Shown here in pieces: positions 1-7,569 of a stretch of 64,000 bases of DNA. Origin of the DNA: G963704535 sp963704535 (GTDB lineage: Bacteria; Chloroflexota; Chloroflexia; Chloroflexales; Roseiflexaceae); NCBI GenBank assembly GCA_963704535.1, contig OY969916.1:11036001-11100000 (forward strand), in the 5' to 3' direction. Below the pieces are notes generated by a model. The model was given only the letters and a program-made list of their open reading frames with translations. It did not search any database and was not told where the DNA came from. Position numbers and translations under genes: made by a program. Each line of letters starts with the position of its first letter. The stretch's first letter is position 1.

Positions 1-311
1 GCGAAGGCCCCCAGGCGCTTTACTATGCCCAGCAGGAGCGGCCTGATCTAATCCTGCTTGACATTATGCTCCCGCTGGAGGATGGCATCAGCATGCTGCG
101 CCACCTGCGGGCCAATCCCGAAACGGCCTCCATCCCGGTGATCATGCTCACGGCGCTGAATGATCCGGCAACGATCCAGACCTGTCTTGAGCAGGGCGCC
201 ACGAATTACGTTGCCAAGCCGTTCAGTTTCTCCGAGCTGCTCGACCGTATCAACGAGGCGCTCGCAGCGAGCGGCGCGCGGTCGACGAAGCAGTTGGAGA
301 TTGGGGATTAG
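1..311 (+). CDS. Response regulator receiver domain, C-terminal part (5' end outside window)
   Basis: The reading frame is open from base 3 and ends at the TAG at 309-311. The translated part holds the second half of a CheY-like receiver: the phosphoacceptor aspartate in LLDIMLP, the conserved threonine in VIMLTAL and the lysine in VAKPFSFSELL. The protein stops soon after the receiver with no DNA-binding domain, so it is either a stand-alone receiver or the last domain of a larger protein that begins upstream. The final residues (QLEIGD-stop) are encoded by the start of a gattaga heptamer array, so the repeat supplies the stop codon. The partner kinase is not visible. Confidence 0.85.
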   Translation, partial: EGPQALYYAQQERPDLILLDIMLPLEDGISMLRHLRANPETASIPVIMLTALNDPATIQTCLEQGATNYVAKPFSFSELLDRINEALAASGARSTKQLEIGD

Positions 312-325
312 AGATTAGAGATTGG
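293..325. repeat. Heptamer array (gagatta units) at the 3' end of the response regulator
   Basis: About four imperfect 7-bp units (ggagattg, gggatta, gagatta, gagattg) run from the last codons of the response regulator across its stop codon. The same unit is found at 8296-8325 and 53541-53611, also at gene ends. Confidence 0.8.
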
Positions 326-330
326 TGGTG

Positions 331-376
331 GAAAGGGGGTTCTTGAGGGGGCAGCCCCCCTCAAACTCCCCCTTTC
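331..376. repeat. Palindromic intergenic repeat, family A
   Basis: A G-rich then C-rich palindrome with core TTGAGGGGGCAGCCCCCCTCAA and outer arms gaaaggggg / ccccctttc. About eleven copies of the family lie in this window, nearly all between genes. It could act as a terminator or be a REP-like element. Confidence 0.75.
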
Positions 377-386
377 AAATAGCTTT

Positions 387-1040
387 TTAGTGGTTTCTTT
401 CGGTGGCGGGTGCGGCGATCAGCCGGGTGAAGGCGCGGTAGCCGGCCAGGAGAACCATGGCGAGCAGGCACGAGAGGACCAGCGGTCGCGGCTGCCGCGC
501 TCCGTTTGCCAGGATCTGCGCTATGTCGGCCAGGATGGCGTGCGGGGAGAACAGCAGATCCCAGCTATTCCAGCGTAGGAAGCGCCCCAGGTAGACCCCC
601 AGCCCACTCAACAGCACCGAGCTGATCACAAACAGGCGGCTCGCCGTCGTCCCCAGCGCCGCTTTGATCACTTCCTCCATCCAGTAGAGCGAGACGATCG
701 CCAGGAAGCAGCCGGCCCAGGCGAAGGACCCGATCAGGGCTACATCGTACCATAGCGGGATCGCGAGGCGCGGCCGTAGATGCACGAAGTCGGTCAGGAT
801 ATACGGCGCATTGGGTAAAAAGATCAGCCACAGACCGGCGGGGATGATCAGTCGCCATAGGCCACCCGGCCTTTGCCGCTGAGTCCTGATCGCCCACAGG
901 CTGCATAGGTACGGCACCCAGGCCAGGAACAGGTTCCAGACCAGGAAGTAGTATGTCAACGAGCCGCTCCACCACACGCGCCCGATCAGCAGCCCGCACG
1001 CCAGCATGCTCGATAGTACGAGCGAGTAGAATAACTTCAT
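387..1040 (-). CDS. DUF1361 family integral membrane protein
   Basis: A polytopic membrane protein of about 217 residues with six or seven hydrophobic segments. The stretch LIFLPNAPYILTDFVHL is characteristic of the DUF1361 family, whose function is not established. The start chosen is the second methionine of a closely spaced pair (MRMKLFYS), because GAGGA lies 6 nt upstream of it. The frame remains open for 67 more codons upstream, but that extension runs through the family A repeat at 1060-1150 (giving the odd peptide GEFEGAAPQEKPSHIF) and through a heptamer hairpin, so I regard it as read-through of repeats. It lies between repeats with no evident operon partner. Confidence 0.8.
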   Translation of the reverse strand: MKLFYSLVLSSMLACGLLIGRVWWSGSLTYYFLVWNLFLAWVPYLCSLWAIRTQRQRPGGLWRLIIPAGLWLIFLPNAPYILTDFVHLRPRLAIPLWYDVALIGSFAWAGCFLAIVSLYWMEEVIKAALGTTASRLFVISSVLLSGLGVYLGRFLRWNSWDLLFSPHAILADIAQILANGARQPRPLVLSCLLAMVLLAGYRAFTRLIAAPATERNH

Positions 1041-1059
1041 TCGCATTCCTCGATAGACC

Positions 1060-1150
1060 TCATGCGGCTGCGCCGCACCCTGATGCATGAAAATGTGGGA
1101 GGGCTTTTCTTGAGGGGCGGCCCCCTCAAACTCCCCCCTTTTCACATTAG
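1060..1150. repeat. Palindromic repeat, long form of family A
   Basis: About 90 bp containing the palindrome core ttgaggggcggccccctcaa, preceded by 'aaaatgtgggagggctttt' and by a small 'gcggctgcgccgc' inverted repeat. A nearly identical long copy lies at 51996-52086, also just upstream of a minus-strand gene start. When translated, both give the same artificial peptide. Confidence 0.75.
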
Positions 1151-1205
1151 TACGATCTGCTGTTAGGGACTCGCGCGTTTTCAAACATCCCACGGCCGAC
1201 CCGAA

Positions 1206-1262
1206 ACGTGAAGCGTGAAACGTGAACAACATCCCGATCACGTTTTACGTTTCACGTTTCAC
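1206..1262. repeat. Inverted heptamer arrays (cgtgaaa / tttcacg)
   Basis: Two to three cgtgaaa units on one side and tttcacg units on the other, separated by about a dozen unique bases, so the pair can fold into a hairpin. The same unit recurs in a hairpin at 35484-35530 and in a short array at 42937-42960. Confidence 0.8.
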
Positions 1263-1603
1263 GGAGCTGGGATGCTTTTTATTTCTCGAGTCCCTTATCA
1301 TAACGCCGCTGCGCCCGACGTGGTTTCAAATGAGTGTGACGAATGTTGGTGGGAAAGGGTGAAGCTTGTGGAGGGCCACCCTCCCCAAGCCCCTCCGCTC
1401 CACTGAGATCATAACGGCTGCCGGCCGGGCCGATCGACGCTTTGAGACTACGGTTTACCTCACTTGAGTGCTTGACATCAGGTTGTGGCTCTGCTATAGA
1501 TCTTCAGCAGATCTAGACTGCTCACGATAGGTTGGGGTGGGGTTTAAGGGGAAGGTGGCCCTCTCCTTGCCCTTCCCTTTCCAGTTCTTTTCTGAAAGAT
1601 GCT
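1263..1603. other. Non-coding stretch with family C repeat
   Basis: No credible gene is seen between the repeat hairpin and the start of the response regulator at 1604. A copy of repeat family C (a 'gtgggaaagggtgaagcttg...ctccccaagcccctcc' palindrome preceded by gagtgtgac) occupies about 1326-1400; two more copies are at 56632-56815. A weaker G-rich/C-rich palindrome lies at about 1530-1590. The promoter for the two-component pair is presumably here but I could not pick a convincing one. Confidence 0.6.
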
Positions 1604-2354
1604 ATGCTCAATCTGCTCCTCGTCGAAGACAATGAGCGGCTGCGCCCGGCCCTGGCCGCCGGCCTCAATGCCACCGGCGCCGCCCGCGTCGCCCATGACT
1701 GCGGCAGCGGCGAGGCGGCGCTGGCTCGCTGCCTGGCTGGCCCACCCGATGTCGATCCTGATGGATGTGCAGCTGGCCGGCGAGATGAACGGCATCGAGG
1801 CGGCGGTCGCGATCCGGCGCGAGTTCCCGCGCCTGCCGATCGTGTTCTACTCGATTCAGGACGACGACGCCTACTACCGCGCGTTTCGCCGCTCCGGCAT
1901 CCTTAGCCACTACGCCTACGTGCGCAAGTCCAACTACCTGCTGCCGCAGATGATCGTGCCACTGCTGCGCGACGCTGTGGCCGGGCGCAGCTTCATCGAC
2001 CCGGAGATCGAGTCGCGCGTGCAGGAGGTGCGCGAGAAGGACGAGCAGGCGCCCATGGCGCTGCTGGAGCCGAACGAGCAGGCGGTGGCGCGCATGCTGG
2101 CCCAGGGCATGAGCAACGAGCAGATCGCGGCCCGGCTGGGCTTCCGCGATAAGCGCAGCATCAGCCGCACCAACGGCCAGATCTACGCCGCCTGGGGCCT
2201 CAACGACAGCGCCACCGATGAGAAGGTCGCCCGCACCCGCGCGGCGATCATTGTGCGCGAGGGCCGGCTGATCGCTTGGGACGAGCACGGCGCGCCCCAG
2301 ATCCTCGACGCGCGCGGCGACTGGATACCCTACGAGATCGGCGCCGCCTCATGA
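1604..2354 (+). pseudogene. LuxR/NarL-type response regulator, single-base frameshift in the receiver domain
   Basis: Starting at ATG 1604 the frame gives MLNLLLVEDNERLRPAL, the normal beginning of a receiver. Near 1751-1754 the homology moves to the next frame (ILMDVQLAG with the phosphoacceptor aspartate, then GIEAAVAIRREFPRLPIVFYSI) and continues to the TGA at 2352-2354. Deleting one base in gatgtcgatc restores PPDVILMDVQ. The C-terminal part holds a helix-turn-helix of LuxR style (EPNEQAVARMLAQGMSNEQIAARLG). The stop overlaps the kinase start by ATGA, so the pair is translationally coupled. Either the regulator is broken in this strain or the base is an assembly error; the rest of the gene shows no decay. 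Confidence 0.75.
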
Positions 2355-4582
2355 GCATCCGGGCCTTCTACATCCTCGACTGGGCGATCATCTCGGTCTC
2401 CTTTTTCAACACGGTCGCGTTTCTGTGGCTGGGCCTGACGGTGCTGCTGAACGTCGAGCGGCGCCGCTGGGGCACTTGGGTGGCCGGCGGCGGGCTGCTC
2501 ATGGGCGGGCTGTACTTCGCCGGCCACTCGGTCGTTGTCAGTCACCCGCTCTACGAGCTGGGCTCCTTCTGGCCGGATGTCGAGTTCTGGTGGCGTATCA
2601 GTTGGCTGCCGGTCGTCGGCGCGCCGTATATGTGGTACCTGACCACGGCCTGGTACACCGGCGTCCTGGGTGCGGGGCGCCACCGGGTGTGGCTGGCGCT
2701 CGTGACCCTGCTCGGCGGGGGTGCGGTGGCGCTGCTGGTGCTCGCCAACCCGCTGCCCAGCTACGCCGAGGTCGTCCAGCGCGCGTCGATCGCCGTGTTG
2801 AGCTTCGGCGGCCTCCCGGCGGTGATGCTGATCTACCCGGTATACAGCTTTCTGTGCATCATCCTCTCGCTCTCGGCGCTGCGGCGTCCCGAGGCCTCCG
2901 AGCGCTTTATGGGCGACCTGGCGCGCCGGCGCGCCCGCCCGTGGCTGATCGCCGCGTCGGTCGTGCTGCTGGGGGTCAGCCTGGCTCTGGCGGCGGCGGT
3001 CGGCGTGTTTCTCAGCCGGGTGCAGTCGCGCCTGATCGGGGCCTCTCCCATCCGCACCCTGGCGCTGATGATGGGCTTCGACCTGCTGATCTCCGGCCTG
3101 GTGGCAGTGGCGATCGTGCTGGTCGGGCGGGCGATCGTTTCTTATGAGATCTTCACCGGCAAGGCGCTGCCGCGGGGCGGGCTGTTTCGCTACTGGCGCC
3201 GCAGCCTGGTCCTGGCGGCCGGCTACGGCGCGCTGATGGGCTTGAGCCTCAGTACGCCCGGCAGCGGCGACCTGGACCCGAACTACCGCCTGCTGCTGGC
3301 CACCATCCTGATGACGCTGTTCTATGCGCTGCTCAGTTGGCGCTCCTACGTCGACCGCGAGCGCACGATGGATGATCTGCGCCCCTTTGTCGCCAGCCAG
3401 CGGCTGTATGAGCACCTGCTGTCCCCGGCGAGCCAGGAGCGCGCCGCCGCCCCGCCCGATGTCGACATCGCCGGCCCGTTTCGGGCGCTCTGCGACGACG
3501 TGCTCGGCGCGCAGGTCGCCTACCTGTCTGCGCTCGGCCCGCTGGCGCCGCTGGTCGGCCCCGGCCTGATCTACCCGCCGGCGGCCCGCCCTGAGTCGCC
3601 GCTCCAGGCCGATCTGCCGGCGCTGGCCGACCTAGTCGGCCAGTTTCGCTCGCCGCAGACGATCTGCGTGCCGCTCGACCCCGCTCACTACGGCGGGGCG
3701 GTCTGGGCCGTGCCGCTGTGGAGCGAGCGCGGCCTGATCGGCGCGCTGCTGCTGGGCGACAAGCGCGACGGCGGCCTGTACACCCAGGAGGAGATCGAGA
3801 TCGCCCGCGCCACTGGCGAGCGGCTGATCGACATCCAGGCCAGCGCCGAGATGTCGCGCCGGCTGATGGCGCTCCAGCGCCAGCGCCTGGCCGAGAGCCA
3901 AGTGCTCGACCGGCGCACCCGCCGCATCCTGCACGACGATGTGCTGCCGCAGCTCCACACTGCCATGCTACTGCTCAGTCGCCATGAGTCCGTGGTCCGT
4001 GGTCCGTCGTCAGTTGCGACAGACCACGGACCACGGACAACGGACAACGGACAACGGACCACTGACGACCCGGTCACGCTGCTGGCCGATGTTCACCACC
4101 GGATCGCGACCCTGCTGCACGAGATGCCGGCGACCGCTGCCCCCGAGGTCGCGCGGCTGGGGCTGATCGGCGCGCTGCGCCGCGCGGTCGAGAACGAGCT
4201 GGCCAGCGCGTTCGACGATGTGCAGTGGCAGATCGCGCCGGAGGCCGAGCGGGCTGCCCGCGACCTGCCGGCCCTCAACGCCGAGGTGGTCTTCTATGCC
4301 GCGCGCGAGGCCATCCGCAACGCCGCCCGCTACGGTCGCGACGGCGACTCGGCCCGCCCGCTGCGCCTGACGGTTTCGGTCGCGCTGCGCGATGGGCTGG
4401 AGCTGGTGATCGAGGACGACGGGGTCGGGATGGGGGCGGCTAGCCTGGCGACCGCCGGCAGCGGGCACGGGCTGGGGCTGCACGGCACCCTGATGGCCGT
4501 CGTCGGCGGGACGCTCACGGCCGAGAGCGCGCCGGGCGCCTACACCCGGATCTCGCTGGCGCTGCCGCGGAGTACGTGGTAG
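2351..4582 (+). CDS. NarL-type membrane sensor histidine kinase with GAF-like domain and an in-frame repeat insertion
   Basis: A 743-residue kinase starting at the ATG that overlaps the preceding stop. Residues 1-330 hold about eight hydrophobic segments, followed by a GAF-like region (about 375-510). The phosphorylated histidine is His528 in RRTRRILHDDVLPQLH, typical of the HisKA_3/NarL class. The ATPase domain shows the N box (NAARYG) and G1 box (EDDGVGMG, GHGLGLHG). Between the dimerisation helices and the ATPase domain, bases 3988-4066 form a heptamer array encoding VRGPSSVATDHGPRTTDNGQRTTD, absent from ordinary members of the class. The insertion keeps the frame. The partner is the regulator directly upstream; the stimulus is unknown. 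Confidence 0.88.
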   Translation: MSIRAFYILDWAIISVSFFNTVAFLWLGLTVLLNVERRRWGTWVAGGGLLMGGLYFAGHSVVVSHPLYELGSFWPDVEFWWRISWLPVVGAPYMWYLTTAWYTGVLGAGRHRVWLALVTLLGGGAVALLVLANPLPSYAEVVQRASIAVLSFGGLPAVMLIYPVYSFLCIILSLSALRRPEASERFMGDLARRRARPWLIAASVVLLGVSLALAAAVGVFLSRVQSRLIGASPIRTLALMMGFDLLISGLVAVAIVLVGRAIVSYEIFTGKALPRGGLFRYWRRSLVLAAGYGALMGLSLSTPGSGDLDPNYRLLLATILMTLFYALLSWRSYVDRERTMDDLRPFVASQRLYEHLLSPASQERAAAPPDVDIAGPFRALCDDVLGAQVAYLSALGPLAPLVGPGLIYPPAARPESPLQADLPALADLVGQFRSPQTICVPLDPAHYGGAVWAVPLWSERGLIGALLLGDKRDGGLYTQEEIEIARATGERLIDIQASAEMSRRLMALQRQRLAESQVLDRRTRRILHDDVLPQLHTAMLLLSRHESVVRGPSSVATDHGPRTTDNGQRTTDDPVTLLADVHHRIATLLHEMPATAAPEVARLGLIGALRRAVENELASAFDDVQWQIAPEAERAARDLPALNAEVVFYAAREAIRNAARYGRDGDSARPLRLTVSVALRDGLELVIEDDGVGMGAASLATAGSGHGLGLHGTLMAVVGGTLTAESAPGAYTRISLALPRSTW
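3988..4066. repeat. In-frame inverted heptamer array (gtccgtg / acaacgg) inside the kinase
   Basis: Units gtccgtg on the left and cacggac / aacggac on the right flank a short unique loop, so the DNA or mRNA could form a hairpin. On the plus strand the right array reads TTDNGQR. Its length preserves the kinase reading frame. Confidence 0.85.
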
Positions 4583-4673
4583 CGGGTGCGACGTATCTTT
4601 TTGCGGGCGATTGAAATCGCACCTCTTGGGCGCTCCGCAAAAGTTTATGCCATACCCAAACCTTGTCTTAGGC

Positions 4674-4702
4674 TTGACAAGACCTACTGTTAGGTATATA
4701 CT
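4674..4702 (+). promoter_or_regulatory. Consensus sigma-70-type promoter of mgtE
   Basis: TTGACA at 4674-4679 and TATACT at 4697-4702 are separated by exactly 17 bases. Transcription would start near 4709, giving a 5' leader of roughly 235 nt before the mgtE start codon. Confidence 0.75.
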
Positions 4703-4737
4703 CGCCAGCGGTGATAGGCACCACAAGAGGGAGAACC

Positions 4738-4854
4738 ATGGACGATAGTCATCGTCAATCTGCTACTGACCTGATCTTCGACAACCTGCTGCCCATATCG
4801 CTGCGCCGGTTGCGCGTGCGGAGCTTGTGCTGGCCAATGGCACCCCGCCCCTAG
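4738..4854 (+). CDS. Candidate 38-codon leader peptide upstream of mgtE
   Basis: A short open frame begins at ATG 4738 behind a good ribosome site (agaggGAGAacc) and ends at TAG 4852-4854, entirely within the mgtE leader. It begins MDDSHRQ and ends CWPMAPRP, with three prolines in the last six residues. A stem-loop with a short T run follows 20 bases after its stop. The arrangement resembles leader-peptide attenuation; the proline-rich mgtL peptide that controls Salmonella mgtA by sensing Mg2+ and proline is the established analogue, but there is no sequence homology and the role here is inference. It could also be a chance open frame. Confidence 0.4.
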   Translation: MDDSHRQSATDLIFDNLLPISLRRLRVRSLCWPMAPRP

Positions 4855-4875
4855 CGGGCTACTCCTCCAGCCTCC

Positions 4876-4911
4876 ATGCCCCTGCCGCCTCTGGGCGCGC
4901 GGGGGCATTTT
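4876..4911 (+). terminator. Possible attenuator hairpin in the mgtE leader
   Basis: The stem ATGCCCC (4876-4882) pairs with GGGGCAT (4902-4908), with further GC pairing possible inside the loop, followed by four T residues. It lies between the leader peptide stop and the mgtE ribosome site, where a conditional terminator would be expected. The T run is short, so confidence is modest. Confidence 0.4.
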
Positions 4912-4943
4912 GCATCCGCAGTACGGAGCACCCGGAGGCTATC

Positions 4944-6338
4944 ATGATCCGCCTGACCACCGAACTCCAGAACGACCTGCGCGCCCTGCTTGCGGGCGGT
5001 GACCCGGCGGTCATCGCCGAGCGAGTGCGCGCCCTGCCACCCGACCAGATCGCCGAACTGCTCGTCGCGCTTCACCCCGCCGACGGCGCTGATGTGCTGG
5101 AGGAATTCCAACCTGAGCAGCAGCGCGCGGTATTTGCCGAGCTAGAGTACGAGGACGCCGCCGAGGTGCTGGCCTACCTGGATGCCGACGGGCAGGCCGA
5201 TGTCGTCGCCGGCCTGCCGTCGGCGGAGCTTTCCGATATCCTCGACGAGATGGCGCCGGACGACGCCGCCGATGTGCTGGCCGAACTGCCGGCCGACCAA
5301 GCGCGCGCCGCCCTGGCTGGGATGGAAGACGCGGCGCCGGTGCAGGCGCTGCTGCGCTACGACGACGAGAGCGCCGGCGGCTTGATGACCCCGCATGTCA
5401 TCAATCTGCGCGTAGATGCGACGGTTGGCCAGGCGCTCACAGTGCTGCGGCAAGCGCAGCCAGTGGACGACCTGAGCTACTACCTGTATGTGACCGACGC
5501 CGACAATCGCCTGGTCGGCGTGGTCAGCCTGCGGCAGTTGGTAACTGCCGATCTGACCACCCCGTTAGCGCAGATCATGCATCGCGACGTGATCAGTGTG
5601 CCGGTCGACGCGGACCAGGAGGAGGTGGCGCGGGTGCTGTCGCGCTACGGTCTGCTATCGGTACCGACGGTCGATGCCGCCGGTCGGCTGGTCGGCGCGA
5701 TCACCGCCGACGACGTGATCGACGTGATCCAGGAGGAGGCCACCGAAGACCTCTACCGTCTGGCGAATCTCGACACAGAAGAAGATCTGGCCGACTCGGT
5801 GTGGCGCTCCTCGCGGCGGCGGCTCCTGTGGCTCTTTATCAACCTGCCGACGGCGATTTTGGCCGGGTTCGTGGTCAGCCAATTTACGGGCATCATCCAA
5901 CTCGTCCCGATTCTGGCGGCGTTCGTCCCGATTATCGCCGGACAAGGGGGCAACGCGGGTATTCAGACGCTAACCTTGATCGTGCGCTCGCTGGCCCTCG
6001 GCGAGATCTCGCTCCGCGATAGCTGGCGCACCCTGGCGCGCGAGGCAGTGATTGGCGTGTTCAACGGGGTGATTTTTGGGCTGGCCGTCGGAGCGCTGGG
6101 GATGTTCTGGCAGCAGAACTTCATGATTGGCATTGTGGTCGGGGGAGCGATGATGCTCAATCTGATCGGCGCCGCGATCTCCGGCACGCTGGTCCCACTG
6201 GGGCTGCGGCTGTTCAAGATCGATCCGGCCCTGGCCTCGGGCGTGATCGTCACAACGGTCACGGATGTGACGGGCAACCTGTGCTTGCTTGGCCTGGCTA
6301 CATTGCTGCTACAATATGTCGTGCCCGTAGGGCGGTAG
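4944..6338 (+). CDS. mgtE: Magnesium transporter MgtE
   Basis: A 464-residue protein, the usual size for MgtE. Residues about 10-130 form the superhelical MgtE N domain (repeated ADVLEEF, AAEVLAYL and AADVLAEL motifs), 135-255 a pair of CBS domains that sense cytoplasmic Mg2+, and 280-460 five membrane helices with the GQGGNAGIQTLTL segment of the pore. The start chosen is ATG 4944, which has CGGAGG five bases upstream; a longer frame from 4827 overlaps the leader hairpin and is unlikely. It is a Mg2+-gated import channel of the inner membrane. Regulation probably acts in its long leader. It stands alone, followed by the mobile-element-like repeat at 6340-6515. Confidence 0.95.
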   Translation: MIRLTTELQNDLRALLAGGDPAVIAERVRALPPDQIAELLVALHPADGADVLEEFQPEQQRAVFAELEYEDAAEVLAYLDADGQADVVAGLPSAELSDILDEMAPDDAADVLAELPADQARAALAGMEDAAPVQALLRYDDESAGGLMTPHVINLRVDATVGQALTVLRQAQPVDDLSYYLYVTDADNRLVGVVSLRQLVTADLTTPLAQIMHRDVISVPVDADQEEVARVLSRYGLLSVPTVDAAGRLVGAITADDVIDVIQEEATEDLYRLANLDTEEDLADSVWRSSRRRLLWLFINLPTAILAGFVVSQFTGIIQLVPILAAFVPIIAGQGGNAGIQTLTLIVRSLALGEISLRDSWRTLAREAVIGVFNGVIFGLAVGALGMFWQQNFMIGIVVGGAMMLNLIGAAISGTLVPLGLRLFKIDPALASGVIVTTVTDVTGNLCLLGLATLLLQYVVPVGR

Positions 6339-6339
6339 C

Positions 6340-6515
6340 GTGACCAGCAAGATATACTCCCGCCCTTGCCTGCGGCAGCAAGGTACTTCAGCTCTTTTTC
6401 TCGACGATTTTCGCCCGGACGGGCGAAAATCGTCGAGAAAAGAAGAAAAAGTACCGCTCTGCCGAAGGCCGAAATCACGTTTAATAGATGACTGCGCAAG
6501 TTCTGTTATAGAGAA
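6340..6515. repeat. MITE-like palindromic element, copy 1
   Basis: The centre is a perfect 22-bp inverted repeat (6396-6417 and 6420-6441) with a 2-base loop, flanked by 'aaggtact' on the left and 'gaagaaaaagtaccgctctg' on the right. Further out are 'cttgcctgcggcagcaagg' and 'tgactgcgcaagttctgtta', the latter resembling the ends of copies at 23524-23660 and 39565-39756. The flanks are near-identical between copies while the stem differs by paired changes. The left terminal sequence seems lost at the mgtE end. Confidence 0.8.
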
Positions 6516-6522
6516 CAAAACC

Positions 6523-7215
6523 ATGACAAACCACACCAACAACGGCTCGCCCGCGCGCCGCCCGATCACGGCCCTGATCTTCGACTTCGACGGGCTGCTG
6601 GTCGACACCGAAACCCCGGCCTTCGAGAGCTGGCGGGCGCTGTACGCCGAGCACGGCCACGATCTGACGCTGGACCTCTGGCAGGGCGCCCTCGGCACCA
6701 GCCACGGGTTCGACGCGCTGGCCCACCTGGCCGGGCTGGTCGGCGCGAACTTCGACCATGACAGCACCATGGCACGCCGTATGGAGCAGAAACGGATGCT
6801 GAGCATGGACCAGCCGCTGTTGCCGGGGGTACGCGATCTCCTCGATCAATCGCGTATGCTGGGCCTGCCATGTGCGGTGGCCTCCAGCAGCAGCCGTGCC
6901 TGGGTCGAGAGCTGGCTGCGGCTCCACGACATCGCCGCCTACTTCGCCTGCGTGCGCACCGCCGACGATGTCGCCATGACCAAGCCGGCCCCCGACCTGT
7001 TCCTGAGCGCGGCCGCCGGTCTGGGCGCGGCGCCCGAAGCCTGCCTGGTCTTCGAGGACTCACCTAACGGCATTCTAGCCGCGCACGCCGCCGGGATGCG
7101 CTGCGTCGCCGTCCCCGGCCCGCTCACGCGCCAGCTCGCGCTGCCCCCCGCCGACCTGACGCTCCCCGCGCTCGACGCGCTGTCGCTCGCGGATATGCTG
7201 CTTCAGTTTGCATAA
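6523..7215 (+). CDS. HAD-superfamily hydrolase, subfamily IA (beta-phosphoglucomutase-like)
   Basis: A 230-residue phosphatase/phosphomutase of the haloacid dehalogenase fold. Motif I is FDFDGLLVDTE with nucleophile Asp21 and general acid Asp23, followed by a helical cap (about 30-100). Motif II is the serine in VASSSSRAW, motif III the lysine in MTKPAPDLFL, and motif IV is FEDSPNGILAA. This combination fits sugar-phosphate phosphatases and phosphoglucomutases of the GS1/PGMB group; the substrate cannot be told. The start at ATG 6523 is preferred because upstream codons are the MITE-like repeat. Its ribosome site is weak. Confidence 0.88.
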   Translation: MTNHTNNGSPARRPITALIFDFDGLLVDTETPAFESWRALYAEHGHDLTLDLWQGALGTSHGFDALAHLAGLVGANFDHDSTMARRMEQKRMLSMDQPLLPGVRDLLDQSRMLGLPCAVASSSSRAWVESWLRLHDIAAYFACVRTADDVAMTKPAPDLFLSAAAGLGAAPEACLVFEDSPNGILAAHAAGMRCVAVPGPLTRQLALPPADLTLPALDALSLADMLLQFA

Positions 7216-7246
7216 TCAGTTCCGGGGGTTTGAGGGAATAGCCTCT

Positions 7247-7447
7247 CTAAGCCTCCTTGCTTATCTTGATTTCGGGGGCGACCGCTTCGGGTGCCGCGAG
7301 GTGTTGCCGGCGGGCTGAGGACAAAAGCGCGGCCAGCAGCTCCTCCTCCTGGTCGATATCGAGGTAGGAGTGCCAGGCGCGGGCGACGGCGCGCGCCTGC
7401 TTCCGCGCCGTATCGCGCCGCGCCACGCGGACGGCGTACGCGACCAC
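7247..7447 (-). CDS. Small hypothetical membrane-anchored protein
   Basis: Not recognised. From a GTG at 7447 it would give 66 residues: a short hydrophobic start followed by an Arg/Ala-rich helix (RDTARKQARAVARAWHSYL) and an acidic stretch (DIDQEEELLAALL). The frame stays open and hydrophobic (GLLLLVVAYAV) upstream of the GTG, so the true start may be an unusual codon farther up or the gene may have lost its 5' end. The amino-acid pattern looks coding rather than random, but no family is evident. Confidence 0.35.
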   Translation of the reverse strand: MVAYAVRVARRDTARKQARAVARAWHSYLDIDQEEELLAALLSSARRQHLAAPEAVAPEIKISKEA

Positions 7448-7569
7448 CAGCAGCAGTAAACCGCAGCCTGACGGGATTGTACCATACCGGGCCTACGGCG
7501 CCACCGTTACACTTTCGGCCTGTCGAACGTCTTTATGCCTGATAATCACGGAACGTACCAGGAGCCAAC

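Noticed and set aside
1046..1241. N-terminal extension of the DUF1361 protein
   Set aside because: The extension translates a heptamer hairpin and the family A repeat; the same artificial peptide precedes the unrelated glycosyltransferase at 51994.
2330..3415. Long minus-strand open frame opposite the NarL-type kinase
   Set aside because: Gln/Arg/His-rich shadow of a GC-rich gene. Similar shadows lie opposite most genes here (for example 9067-10002, 24477-25523, 26534-27946, 44671-45555).
4690..4800. M-box (ykoK) Mg2+ riboswitch upstream of mgtE
   Set aside because: A 'gttaggt' stretch is present but it overlaps the -10 element and so would not be transcribed. The conserved GTTAGGTGAGGCTCCTATA segment and the later pairing partners are missing.
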